Shown: positions 1 through 4,965 of the stretch, one piece after another
Layout: each line of letters begins with the position of its first letter
How positions within the stretch are numbered: the stretch's first letter is position 1
DNA from: Bacilli bacterium
Lineage (GTDB): Bacteria > Bacillota_I > Bacilli_A > RF39 > UBA660
DNA: 5,725 bases
NCBI GenBank assembly: GCA_017411235.1
Contig: JAFPMR010000027.1
Span: 1-5,725, forward strand
Direction: 5' to 3'
The notes under the pieces: generated by a model
Database searches by the model: none
Told to the model about the DNA's origin: nothing
What the model saw: the letters and a program-made list of their open reading frames with translations, nothing else
Position numbers and translations under genes: made by a program

Positions 1-474
1 GGTTTAGATTATCATTATGGTAAAGAAAATAGAGATAAACAAATAGAATTATTTGAAAGACAATTAGCTTTAGCAGAAAAGTTAGATAAACCAGTTATTA
101 TTCATAGTAGAGATGCTACTGAAGATACTATTAATTGTTTAAAGAAATTTAAAGTTAAAGGAACTATGCATAGTTTTAGTGGTAGTTATGAAACTGCAAT
201 GATCTATATTAAGATGGGTTTATTATTAGGTATTAATGGTGTAGTTACATTTAAAAATTGTAATTTAATAGAAGTAATAAAGAGAGTAGGAATAGAACAT
301 ATTGTTTTAGAAACTGATTCACCTTATCTTACACCTGTACCTAATAGAGGAAAGAAAAATGATTCAAGTTATATAAATGATATAGTTGATTTTATTGCTT
401 CTAATATGAATATTTCTAGAGAAGAAATAGGGGATATAACAAGTAAAAATGTGTCTAGGTGTTTTGACATCTAG
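1..474 (+). CDS. tatD: TatD family metal-dependent hydrolase/DNase, 3' part
   Basis: This is the C-terminal 157 residues of a TatD-type TIM-barrel hydrolase, read in frame from the first base; the N-terminal ~100 residues, with the usual HxH metal motif, lie outside the window. Visible family motifs are GLDYH at the very start (normally preceded by GE), PVIIHSRDA with a metal-ligand His, GTMHSFSGS with the next conserved His, and LETDSPYLTPVPNRGK carrying the metal-binding Asp. TatD proteins act in the cytosol as Mg2+-dependent 3'-5' exonucleases or related phosphodiesterases, with proposed roles in DNA repair and RNA turnover. The gene ends with TAG followed directly by in-frame TAG and TGA. 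There is no terminator after it, and the -35 element of the next promoter lies in its last codons, so transcription probably also reads through into the next gene. The internal ATG at 166 is not a start, since family motifs lie upstream of it. Confidence 0.93.
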   Translation, partial: GLDYHYGKENRDKQIELFERQLALAEKLDKPVIIHSRDATEDTINCLKKFKVKGTMHSFSGSYETAMIYIKMGLLLGINGVVTFKNCNLIEVIKRVGIEHIVLETDSPYLTPVPNRGKKNDSSYINDIVDFIASNMNISREEIGDITSKNVSRCFDI

Positions 475-492
475 TAGTGATGGTTATATAAT
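464..492 (+). promoter_or_regulatory. Full-consensus sigma-A promoter inside the tatD 3' end
   Basis: TTGACA at 464-469 and TATAAT at 487-492 are both perfect matches to the vegetative consensus, with the optimal 17-bp spacer. The -35 box is part of the tatD codons for the final Phe-Asp-Ile and the -10 lies just past the stops. Transcription should start near 498-500, giving a leader of about 24 nt before the ATG at 523. It would drive the 3D-domain gene and ksgA. No experimental evidence; the match itself is direct. Confidence 0.85.
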
Positions 493-507
493 AGATATCA
501 ATCTTTT

Positions 508-513
508 GAGGTG
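508..513 (+). promoter_or_regulatory. Ribosome binding site fixing the 3D-protein start
   Basis: GAGGTG lies 9 nt before the ATG at 523. The in-frame GTG at 511 is part of this site and has no purine-rich sequence upstream of it, so ATG 523 is the start. Confidence 0.75.
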
Positions 514-522
514 AATTTTTTT

Positions 523-1152
523 ATGAAAAAAAATGGTAACTGGATAAAGATGGGGTTTAAAATTTGTAAAATGACTATTTTAGGTTTAATTATAGTTGGT
601 TGTATTTGGTTTTCTGCTTCTATAGATAAAGCTAAAGAAACTGAAAAGTTTAGTTTCAATAAATCATTAGGTGTTACTGCAAATGTAGTAAAAGAAAAGG
701 AAGAAGAACCTAAACCAGTTGAGGAACCAAAGAAGACTGAAAAGAAAACTGTAAAAGAGAAGAATGATTATTCAGTTAAGATAAAGGAAGGAGCTCCTAC
801 TAGTGGAACTAAGCTTTCTGGTATATTAACTGGATATGGAGCAGACTGTCCTAAATGTGGTGGTACACTAGCTTGTAAATCTTCTTATAAAGTCAAAAAT
901 AATGGAGTAGTTACATATCCTGATCCTACATATGGAAATGTTAGAATTGTAGCTTCTTCTAAAAATCTAAAATGTGGAAGTATAGTTAAGTTTAATTTAT
1001 CTAAGATATCTAGTGAACCAGTATATGCTATTGTATTAGATAGAGGAGTATTAGGTAATAACTTAGATTTATTAATGGCTTCAGAAGCTGAAGCTAATAA
1101 AAAGATAGGAAGAAATAATATTACTTATGAAGTAATTAGAGTGGGTTGGTAA
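523..1152 (+). CDS. Membrane-anchored 3D-domain (RlpA-like double-psi barrel) cell-wall protein
   Basis: This 209-residue protein has a basic N-terminus, a hydrophobic segment at about residues 18-32, a Lys/Glu/Pro-rich linker at about 55-85, and a C-terminal 3D domain at about 97-209. The 3D domain is recognised from TGYGADC (104-109), the YGNVRIVAS strand (137-145), the CGSIVKF segment (151-157), and YAIVLDRG...NNLDLLMAS with D173 and D182. Domains of this type, as in YabE, Rpf/Sps-like proteins and MltA/RlpA, act on or bind peptidoglycan outside the membrane. The position between tatD and ksgA matches B. subtilis yabE, but that protein is about twice as long and carries DUF348/G5 modules, which are absent here. 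Four Cys (109, 112, 118, 151) sit in the domain. I24-V25-G26-C27 fits a loose lipobox, but hydrophobic residues follow it, so a simple membrane anchor is equally likely. Enzymatic activity is inference. Confidence 0.85.
   Translation: MKKNGNWIKMGFKICKMTILGLIIVGCIWFSASIDKAKETEKFSFNKSLGVTANVVKEKEEEPKPVEEPKKTEKKTVKEKNDYSVKIKEGAPTSGTKLSGILTGYGADCPKCGGTLACKSSYKVKNNGVVTYPDPTYGNVRIVASSKNLKCGSIVKFNLSKISSEPVYAIVLDRGVLGNNLDLLMASEAEANKKIGRNNITYEVIRVGW
1138..1145 (+). promoter_or_regulatory. Weak ribosome binding site for ksgA inside the upstream gene
   Basis: AGAGTGGG ends 8 nt before the ksgA ATG at 1154 and lies in the last codons of the 3D-protein gene. It is a poor SD match; with one base between stop and start, translational coupling probably contributes. 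Confidence 0.4.
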
Positions 1153-1153
1153 A

Positions 1154-1948
1154 ATGGGAGATTTCAAACATAAACATAGTTTAGGTCAAAACTTTTTAAA
1201 AGATAAAAATGTTTTAGCTAAGATTATAGATTCATGTGATGTAAAAGAAGATGATTTAGTTATTGAAATAGGTCCTGGTCAAGGAGCTTTAACTAAATTC
1301 TTAAAATTATATCACTGTAATTTAATGTGCTTTGAAATTGATGAAAGAGTTAAACCATTCTTAAGATTATATGAAGATGATAAAACACATATTATCTTTA
1401 AAGATATTATGGATGTTGATATCAAAGAAGAAATTAAAGATATTAAGTATAACAAATTGTATGTTATAGCAAATTTACCTTACTATATAACAACTCCTAT
1501 CATTCAGAAAATGATTGATAGTAAATTAGATATAGAAGCTATGGTATTGATGGTACAAGATGAAGTAGCTAATAGATTAAGTGCTAATCCTAATACTAAG
1601 GATTATGGTATGATGACAGTTAACTTAAAGTATTATTATGATGTTGATAAGTTGTTTGTTGTTAACAGGAAGTCTTTTGAACCTATACCTAATGTAGATA
1701 GTGCAGTTATTAAACTATCTAAAAAAGATATGAATAAAGCAGATAATGAAGAACATTTCTTTAAACTAATAAAAGATAGTTTCATGATGAAAAGAAAGAA
1801 TATTAGAAATAATCTAAAGAAGTATGATTTAGGTGTTGTGGAGTCTGTATTAAAGAAATATAATCTAGATCTTAATAGCAGAGCAGAAAACATTCCTTTA
1901 GATTGTTTTATAGAAATGTCTAATGAATTATATAAAAAACACTTTTAG
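1154..1948 (+). CDS. ksgA: 16S rRNA (adenine1518-N6/adenine1519-N6)-dimethyltransferase
   Basis: RsmA/KsgA adds two methyl groups each to the adjacent adenines in the helix 45 loop of 16S rRNA, using S-adenosylmethionine, late in 30S subunit assembly in the cytosol. The 264-residue product, close to the family's usual 260-295, shows every landmark in order: HSLGQNFL (8-15), the SAM-binding EIGPGQGALT (38-47), FEID (60-63), the catalytic NLPYYITTPI (107-116), VQDEVANRL (134-142), FEPIPNVDSAV (175-185), the basic MKRKNIRNNL (212-221) and RAENIPLD (243-250). Start ATG 1154 lies one base after the stop of the 3D-protein gene, so the two are co-transcribed and probably translationally coupled. In B. 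subtilis rnmV (ribonuclease M5) normally sits just upstream; it is not here. The stop codon lies inside the terminator hairpin. Loss of this enzyme gives kasugamycin resistance in other bacteria. Confidence 0.98.
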   Translation: MGDFKHKHSLGQNFLKDKNVLAKIIDSCDVKEDDLVIEIGPGQGALTKFLKLYHCNLMCFEIDERVKPFLRLYEDDKTHIIFKDIMDVDIKEEIKDIKYNKLYVIANLPYYITTPIIQKMIDSKLDIEAMVLMVQDEVANRLSANPNTKDYGMMTVNLKYYYDVDKLFVVNRKSFEPIPNVDSAVIKLSKKDMNKADNEEHFFKLIKDSFMMKRKNIRNNLKKYDLGVVESVLKKYNLDLNSRAENIPLDCFIEMSNELYKKHF

Positions 1949-1957
1949 TGTTTTTTT
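1934..1957 (+). terminator. Intrinsic terminator of the 3D-ksgA operon
   Basis: AAAAAACAC (1934-1942) pairs with GTGTTTTTT (1948-1956) around a 5-nt loop TTTTA, with the U-tract merged into the right arm (to 1957). The stem has only two G-C pairs, so it is weak. The ksgA stop TAG (1946-1948) spans the loop and the first base of the right arm. Confidence 0.65.
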
Positions 1958-1958
1958 A

Positions 1959-1967
1959 TGTTATAAT
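1959..1967 (+). promoter_or_regulatory. Extended -10 promoter of the C11 peptidase gene
   Basis: TG (1959-1960), one base, then perfect TATAAT (1962-1967). The place for a -35 box (about 1939-1944, ACACTT) falls in the ksgA terminator hairpin and does not match consensus, as expected for a promoter that depends on the extended -10. Start of transcription would be near 1973-1975, leaving a leader of under 20 nt. Confidence 0.7.
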
Positions 1968-1978
1968 TTTTTTAGAAT

Positions 1979-1983
1979 AGAGG
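1979..1983 (+). promoter_or_regulatory. Ribosome binding site fixing the C11 peptidase start
   Basis: AGAGG lies 8 nt before the ATG at 1992. The reading frame is open back to an ATG at 1923 inside ksgA, but that codon lies upstream of the terminator and promoter; starting at 1992 places the zinc-ribbon Cys pair right at the N-terminus, as in related proteins. Confidence 0.7.
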
Positions 1984-1991
1984 TTGGTTTT

Positions 1992-4121
1992 ATGATTTGT
2001 GGTAGATGTGGAGGAAATGTCCCTGTAGGAGCTAATATATGTCCTAATTGTGGTGTTCAACTATTAGTTAATAATAATCAAGTGCCTATGCAACAGCCTT
2101 ATTATGGTAATAATAATCAAGTACCTATGCAACAGCCTTATTATGGTAATAATACTAAGAATAGTAGTGCTTGGAAATGGATAATTGTATTCATTTTATT
2201 ACTAATTGTTGTTGCTTTATTGTGTTTATTATTATTCTCTAGTAATAATGGTAAAAAGGAAAAAGCTGATGAAGGTACAGAAATTTCTTTAAATATTAAT
2301 AAAGGTACTAGAACAATGATGATATATATCATTGGTTCTGATTTGGAATCTGATTATTCTGCTGCAACAGCTGATATTCAGGAAATGATGAGTTCTGGAT
2401 TTGATAAAGAATCTATGAATATTTATATTTATACTGGCGGTTCAAAGAGATGGTCTAATTATGAGATTAGTCCCGATGAAAATGCAATTTATAAACTTAC
2501 TTCAGATGGAATTGAGAAAGTTAAAACTATAGAAAAGAAGAGTATGGTTAAAGCTGATACTCTTACAGAGTTTATTGATTATGTATATGATGTTTCTAAA
2601 ACAGATTTATATGATTTAATACTATGGGATCATGGTGGTGGACCAATAATTGGTTATGGTAAAGAACAATTATATGGTGATTCTCAGATGGTTTTATCAG
2701 AATTAAATAAAGCATTAAATAATACTAAATTAATGAAGAATACTAAGTTTGAGTTAATTGGATTTGATGCTTGTCTAATGGGATCTTTAGAAATTGCTAA
2801 TGTTTTAAAAGAAGAAGCAAATTATATGGTAGCTTCTGAAGAAACAGAGCCTGGTGCTGGTTGGAATTATTTATCTTTAAAAGGTGTTAACTCTAGTACA
2901 ACTTCTGAAGAATTAGGTAAAAAGATTGTTGATGGATATTATGATTACTATATGAAAACTAACGATTACTATGGTACATATGGTTATAATGTAACGTTTA
3001 ATGTTTCTTTATCTTTACTAGATTTGAGAAAAGTTGATAGTGTAATTGAAGAAATTGATAAAGGATTTGAAAAACTATCTACAGATGTTTCTGTTACAGC
3101 CTTTAATAGACTTTCAAATAGTGCTAGTAAAGCTACTATTTATGGTTGCCAAGGAGATAATTGTTTCGATCAAGTTGATTTATATAATTTGATTGAAAGT
3201 TTGTCTTCTGATATTGAAAACGTAGATTCATTAAAGAAAGCAATTTCTAATCTTATTGTTTATCAAAAATCTAATATTAATGGAACTAATGGAGTTTCAA
3301 TATTCTTCCCAGTTACTTTAAAAAGTATGCTAAATAGTATACTTCCAAAATATTCAAAAGTTAGTATTTCTAAAACATATACCAATTTCTTAACTAGATA
3401 TGGTGGTATTACGGGAGGAGAAAGGTTTGTTAAATCATCTACTGCTACTTTAACACCTTCATTAAATAAAGACACTGTATCTGTTACATTACCTGATGAT
3501 TTGGTATCCAACTATGCTAAAGGTGATTATTCTATATTTGTTGCTAATGAATATGGAGGGTATTTCCCTGTATATAGAGGTAAGAGTGTTAAGTTAGATG
3601 GTAATGTTCTTAGTGCTAAACCATTAGAGAAAGAATTAGTTATCACTGATAAGTATGGTAAACAACCTTCTTTTGCTACTTCTTTCGAATATCAATCAGA
3701 TGATACATCTACTACATATGCTGTATTAGCTGAATTTGAAAACTCAGATTTATCTAATTTTAAAATCGAAATTGCTTGGTTCTATGTTAAATTTGAAAAA
3801 GGCAAAGAAGTAGGAGAAATTATTGATATTAAACCATTTGAAACAGCTGATGAGGTCGCTGCTAAGAAAACATATAATCTTAATGATTGGACACATATCA
3901 TGAGTATCAGTAAGTCATTCCAATTAGAAGATAAAGATGGTAACGCTTTATCTACTTGGCCAACTGATGATGGGGTTTATGGTTATGAATATGACTTGAA
4001 GAAAGATGGTTTTCAATTTAGATTAAAAGAATTTGATAAGAAGAAAAAATACTACTATGTATTTAGAGTAGTAGATACTCAAGGAAATGTTCATGCTTTC
4101 AAAAAAATCGAATTAAAATAA
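1992..4121 (+). CDS. Zinc-ribbon, single-pass membrane, clostripain-like (C11) cysteine peptidase
   Basis: The 709-residue protein is built of five parts. A zinc ribbon with CxxC pairs at 3/6 and 17/20. Two near-identical 13-residue Asn/Gln/Pro/Tyr-rich units (27-52). One transmembrane helix (about 62-82). A clan CD, family C11 peptidase domain (about 107-470). An unassigned C-terminal region (about 475-709). The C11 call rests on MMIYIIGSDLES (107-118), LILWDHGGG with catalytic His214, GFDACLMGSLE with catalytic Cys261, and the ASEETEPGAGWNY segment (281-293). D259, two residues before Cys, is the position that in family members selects Arg/Lys at P1, so trypsin-like basic specificity is likely. 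Several Lys between H214 and C261 could serve as self-cleavage sites, as known for clostripain. Likely topology is ribbon inside and protease outside, though the segment after the helix is Lys-rich and the opposite cannot be excluded. It is a single-gene transcription unit. Substrate unknown. Confidence 0.88.
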   Translation: MICGRCGGNVPVGANICPNCGVQLLVNNNQVPMQQPYYGNNNQVPMQQPYYGNNTKNSSAWKWIIVFILLLIVVALLCLLLFSSNNGKKEKADEGTEISLNINKGTRTMMIYIIGSDLESDYSAATADIQEMMSSGFDKESMNIYIYTGGSKRWSNYEISPDENAIYKLTSDGIEKVKTIEKKSMVKADTLTEFIDYVYDVSKTDLYDLILWDHGGGPIIGYGKEQLYGDSQMVLSELNKALNNTKLMKNTKFELIGFDACLMGSLEIANVLKEEANYMVASEETEPGAGWNYLSLKGVNSSTTSEELGKKIVDGYYDYYMKTNDYYGTYGYNVTFNVSLSLLDLRKVDSVIEEIDKGFEKLSTDVSVTAFNRLSNSASKATIYGCQGDNCFDQVDLYNLIESLSSDIENVDSLKKAISNLIVYQKSNINGTNGVSIFFPVTLKSMLNSILPKYSKVSISKTYTNFLTRYGGITGGERFVKSSTATLTPSLNKDTVSVTLPDDLVSNYAKGDYSIFVANEYGGYFPVYRGKSVKLDGNVLSAKPLEKELVITDKYGKQPSFATSFEYQSDDTSTTYAVLAEFENSDLSNFKIEIAWFYVKFEKGKEVGEIIDIKPFETADEVAAKKTYNLNDWTHIMSISKSFQLEDKDGNALSTWPTDDGVYGYEYDLKKDGFQFRLKEFDKKKKYYYVFRVVDTQGNVHAFKKIELK
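2070..2147 (+). repeat. Tandem 39-bp direct repeat, two units, in frame
   Basis: Units 2070-2108 and 2109-2147 are 39 bp each and differ at a single base (GTG versus GTA, both Val), so both encode NNNQVPMQQPYYG. A partial third unit (AATAAT) follows. They form the linker between the zinc ribbon and the membrane helix of the C11 peptidase. The 13-codon length keeps the frame, so unit number could change without disrupting the protein. Confidence 0.97.
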
Positions 4122-4147
4122 AGGGATTAACGTCTCTTTATTTTTTT
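4115..4147 (+). terminator. Intrinsic terminator of the C11 peptidase gene
   Basis: TAAAGGGA (4119-4126) pairs with TCTCTTTA (4133-4140) with one G-U pair and a 6-nt loop TTAACG; flanking A4115-4118 and T4141-4144 can extend the stem to 12 bp. Seven T follow (4141-4147). The stop TAA (4119-4121) is in the left arm. Confidence 0.8.
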
Positions 4148-4161
4148 AGATACAATTAAAT

Positions 4162-4177
4162 AAATATTGCAATATTT
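4162..4177. promoter_or_regulatory. 16-bp perfect palindrome over the spoVG -35 (possible operator)
   Basis: AAATATTG and CAATATTT form a perfect inverted repeat with no spacer, centred between 4169 and 4170. It covers the whole -35 hexamer of the predicted spoVG promoter (4167-4172), the right place for a dimeric repressor. AT-rich sequence makes short palindromes common by chance, so function is not shown. Confidence 0.4.
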
Positions 4178-4195
4178 TTCTTTTTGCTTTACAAT
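4167..4195 (+). promoter_or_regulatory. Predicted sigma-A promoter of spoVG
   Basis: TTGCAA (4167-4172, 4 of 6 consensus) and TACAAT (4190-4195, 5 of 6) with a 17-bp spacer. Transcription would start near 4202, about 25 nt before the ATG at 4227. In B. subtilis spoVG is a sigma-H gene; I see no clear sigma-H promoter here. Confidence 0.65.
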
Positions 4196-4210
4196 TAAAT
4201 TAGTAAACTT

Positions 4211-4218
4211 GGGAGGAG
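4211..4218 (+). promoter_or_regulatory. Strong ribosome binding site fixing the spoVG start
   Basis: GGGAGGAG lies 8 nt before ATG 4227. The frame is open upstream to 4167, but that stretch is the promoter region and has no SpoVG similarity. Confidence 0.85.
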
Positions 4219-4226
4219 TGTTGTAC

Positions 4227-4517
4227 ATGAAGATTACAAAGGTAGTCCTTAGAAATAAGGAAAAAGAAGATTCACGTATGAAAGCAATTGCTACTGTTAC
4301 TTTGGATGAAGCATTTGTTGTAACTGGAATTAGATTAATTCAAGGTGACGATAAGATGTTCATTGCAATGCCTAGTAGAAAAGTATCTGAGGGAGTTTAT
4401 GATGATATTGCTCATCCAGTAAACAAAGAAACTCGTCAGATGTTTGAAGACGCAATTTTTAAAGCATATGAAGAATTACAAAAATCTGATGAAGAAGTTG
4501 TAAAATTAGAATTCTAA
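4227..4517 (+). CDS. spoVG: SpoVG family nucleic-acid-binding regulator
   Basis: SpoVG is a small dimeric RNA/DNA-binding protein. In B. subtilis it affects asymmetric septation and cortex formation; in Staphylococcus, Listeria and Borrelia it regulates surface, virulence and metabolic genes. It is widespread in non-sporulating bacteria, so it does not prove sporulation. The 96-residue product has the usual family length and is conserved along its whole length: MKITKVVLRN at the start, MKAIATVTLDEAFVV (18-32), GIRLIQGDDKMFIAMPSRK (34-52) and YDDIAHPVNKETR (58-70), ending in an acidic, variable tail. It has its own promoter, a strong ribosome binding site and its own terminator, so it is monocistronic. 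Neighbouring divIC fits the family's link with division. In B. subtilis purR-yabJ precede spoVG and glmU-prs follow; none of these is present here. Confidence 0.97.
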   Translation: MKITKVVLRNKEKEDSRMKAIATVTLDEAFVVTGIRLIQGDDKMFIAMPSRKVSEGVYDDIAHPVNKETRQMFEDAIFKAYEELQKSDEEVVKLEF

Positions 4518-4541
4518 AAACTCAAGAAATTGAGTTTTTTT
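4516..4541 (+). terminator. Intrinsic terminator of spoVG
   Basis: AAAAACTCAA (4516-4525) pairs perfectly with TTGAGTTTTT (4530-4539) around a GAAA tetraloop, with the T-tract running to 4541. The left arm begins within the spoVG stop codon (4515-4517). Confidence 0.85.
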
Positions 4542-4598
4542 ATTTGTTTAATTGGTGTAAAGCGACTTTTGGTTTTCCTTAAATATCCTAGTAAACTG

Positions 4599-4607
4599 TG
4601 ATATATT
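4599..4607 (+). promoter_or_regulatory. Likely extended -10 promoter of divIC
   Basis: TG (4599-4600), one base, then TATATT (4602-4607, 5 of 6 consensus). The -35 position (about 4579-4584, TTAAAT) is weak. It lies 24 nt before the divIC start. The remaining gap from 4542 to 4598 shows no gene and no strong structure. Confidence 0.5.
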
Positions 4608-4616
4608 TTAATTAAT

Positions 4617-4625
4617 AAGGAGAGG
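4617..4625 (+). promoter_or_regulatory. Ribosome binding site fixing the divIC start
   Basis: AAGGAGAGG lies 6 nt before ATG 4632. The in-frame TTG at 4626 directly abuts this site and is too close to be used. Confidence 0.8.
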
Positions 4626-4631
4626 TTGTTC

Positions 4632-4955
4632 ATGGGAGCTAAGGATAAGGTATTACAAAAGAAATACAAATCCGAATGGAAACAATTAGTGTTTCTTCTT
4701 TTTGCTGTGATAGTATTCTTAGTTGTTCTTGTAAGTACAGTCTTTAATGATGTAGTTCAAATCTATAACAATAAACGTCAAACTGAAGAGTTAGAAGTTA
4801 GATATAATGAATTACTAGAAGAAGAAGCATCTCTTACTAGTGAAGTAAGTAAATTACAAGACCCAGATTATCAAGCTAGATTCGCTAGAGAAAAGTATTT
4901 GTATACTAAGGAAGGCGAAAAGATACTAACTATTATTGATAAAACAAATAATTAG
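4632..4955 (+). CDS. divIC: Septum formation initiator, DivIC/FtsB family
   Basis: This is a 107-residue bitopic division protein. The cytoplasmic N-terminus is basic (KDKVLQKKYKSEWK), a transmembrane helix follows at about 19-37, then a charged heptad-like coiled coil at about 44-76. The C-terminal signature LQDPDYQARFAREKYLYTKEGEKIL (two conserved blocks: DPDY at 77-80 and AREKYLYTKEGEKI at 85-98) is typical of DivIC/FtsB. These proteins pair with FtsL and DivIB/FtsQ at midcell to activate septal peptidoglycan synthesis by FtsW and the division PBP. Size and architecture match the family. The next gene's ribosome binding site overlaps its stop codon, so the two are one transcription unit. 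In B. subtilis divIC lies downstream of mfd and yabM-Q in the same chromosome segment as ksgA and spoVG. FtsL is the main alternative, but the C-terminal signature argues against it. Confidence 0.93.
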   Translation: MGAKDKVLQKKYKSEWKQLVFLLFAVIVFLVVLVSTVFNDVVQIYNNKRQTEELEVRYNELLEEEASLTSEVSKLQDPDYQARFAREKYLYTKEGEKILTIIDKTNN

Positions 4956-4960
4956 GAGGA
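4954..4960 (+). promoter_or_regulatory. Near-perfect ribosome binding site overlapping the divIC stop
   Basis: AGGAGGA lies 5 nt before ATG 4966 and shares two bases with the divIC stop TAG (4953-4955). This fixes ATG 4966 over upstream in-frame start codons inside divIC and implies re-initiation or coupling. Confidence 0.85.
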
Positions 4961-4965
4961 TCCTT

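Noticed and set aside
1636..1893. Open frame of 85 codons on the minus strand inside ksgA
   Set aside because: Antisense shadow of a fully conserved gene; no ribosome binding site and no recognisable protein.
1923..1991. Upstream extension of the C11 protein into ksgA
   Set aside because: It would begin before the terminator and the promoter; the AGAGG site and the zinc-ribbon N-terminus support 1992.
2141..2332. Hydrophobic 63-codon minus-strand frame opposite the membrane helix
   Set aside because: Its hydrophobic look comes from the complement of the helix region and AT-rich codons; no ribosome binding site.
3263..3511. Open frame of 82 codons on the minus strand inside the C11 gene
   Set aside because: Shadow of the coding frame; no start signal or family similarity.
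2641..4121. C11 protease as part of a caspase-like defence system
   Set aside because: No nucleotide cyclase, gasdermin-like pore protein, TIR, STAND ATPase or other immune partner nearby; flanking genes are housekeeping.
4201..4597. Shared 9-mer TAGTAAACT before spoVG (4201-4209) and divIC (4589-4597)
   Set aside because: Positions relative to promoter and start differ, and a 9-mer match is weak in AT-rich leaders.
4542..4631. Possible small RNA or riboswitch before divIC
   Set aside because: Only a 4-bp AAAG/CTTT pairing near 4559-4569 and no conserved riboswitch layout; the gap is too short.
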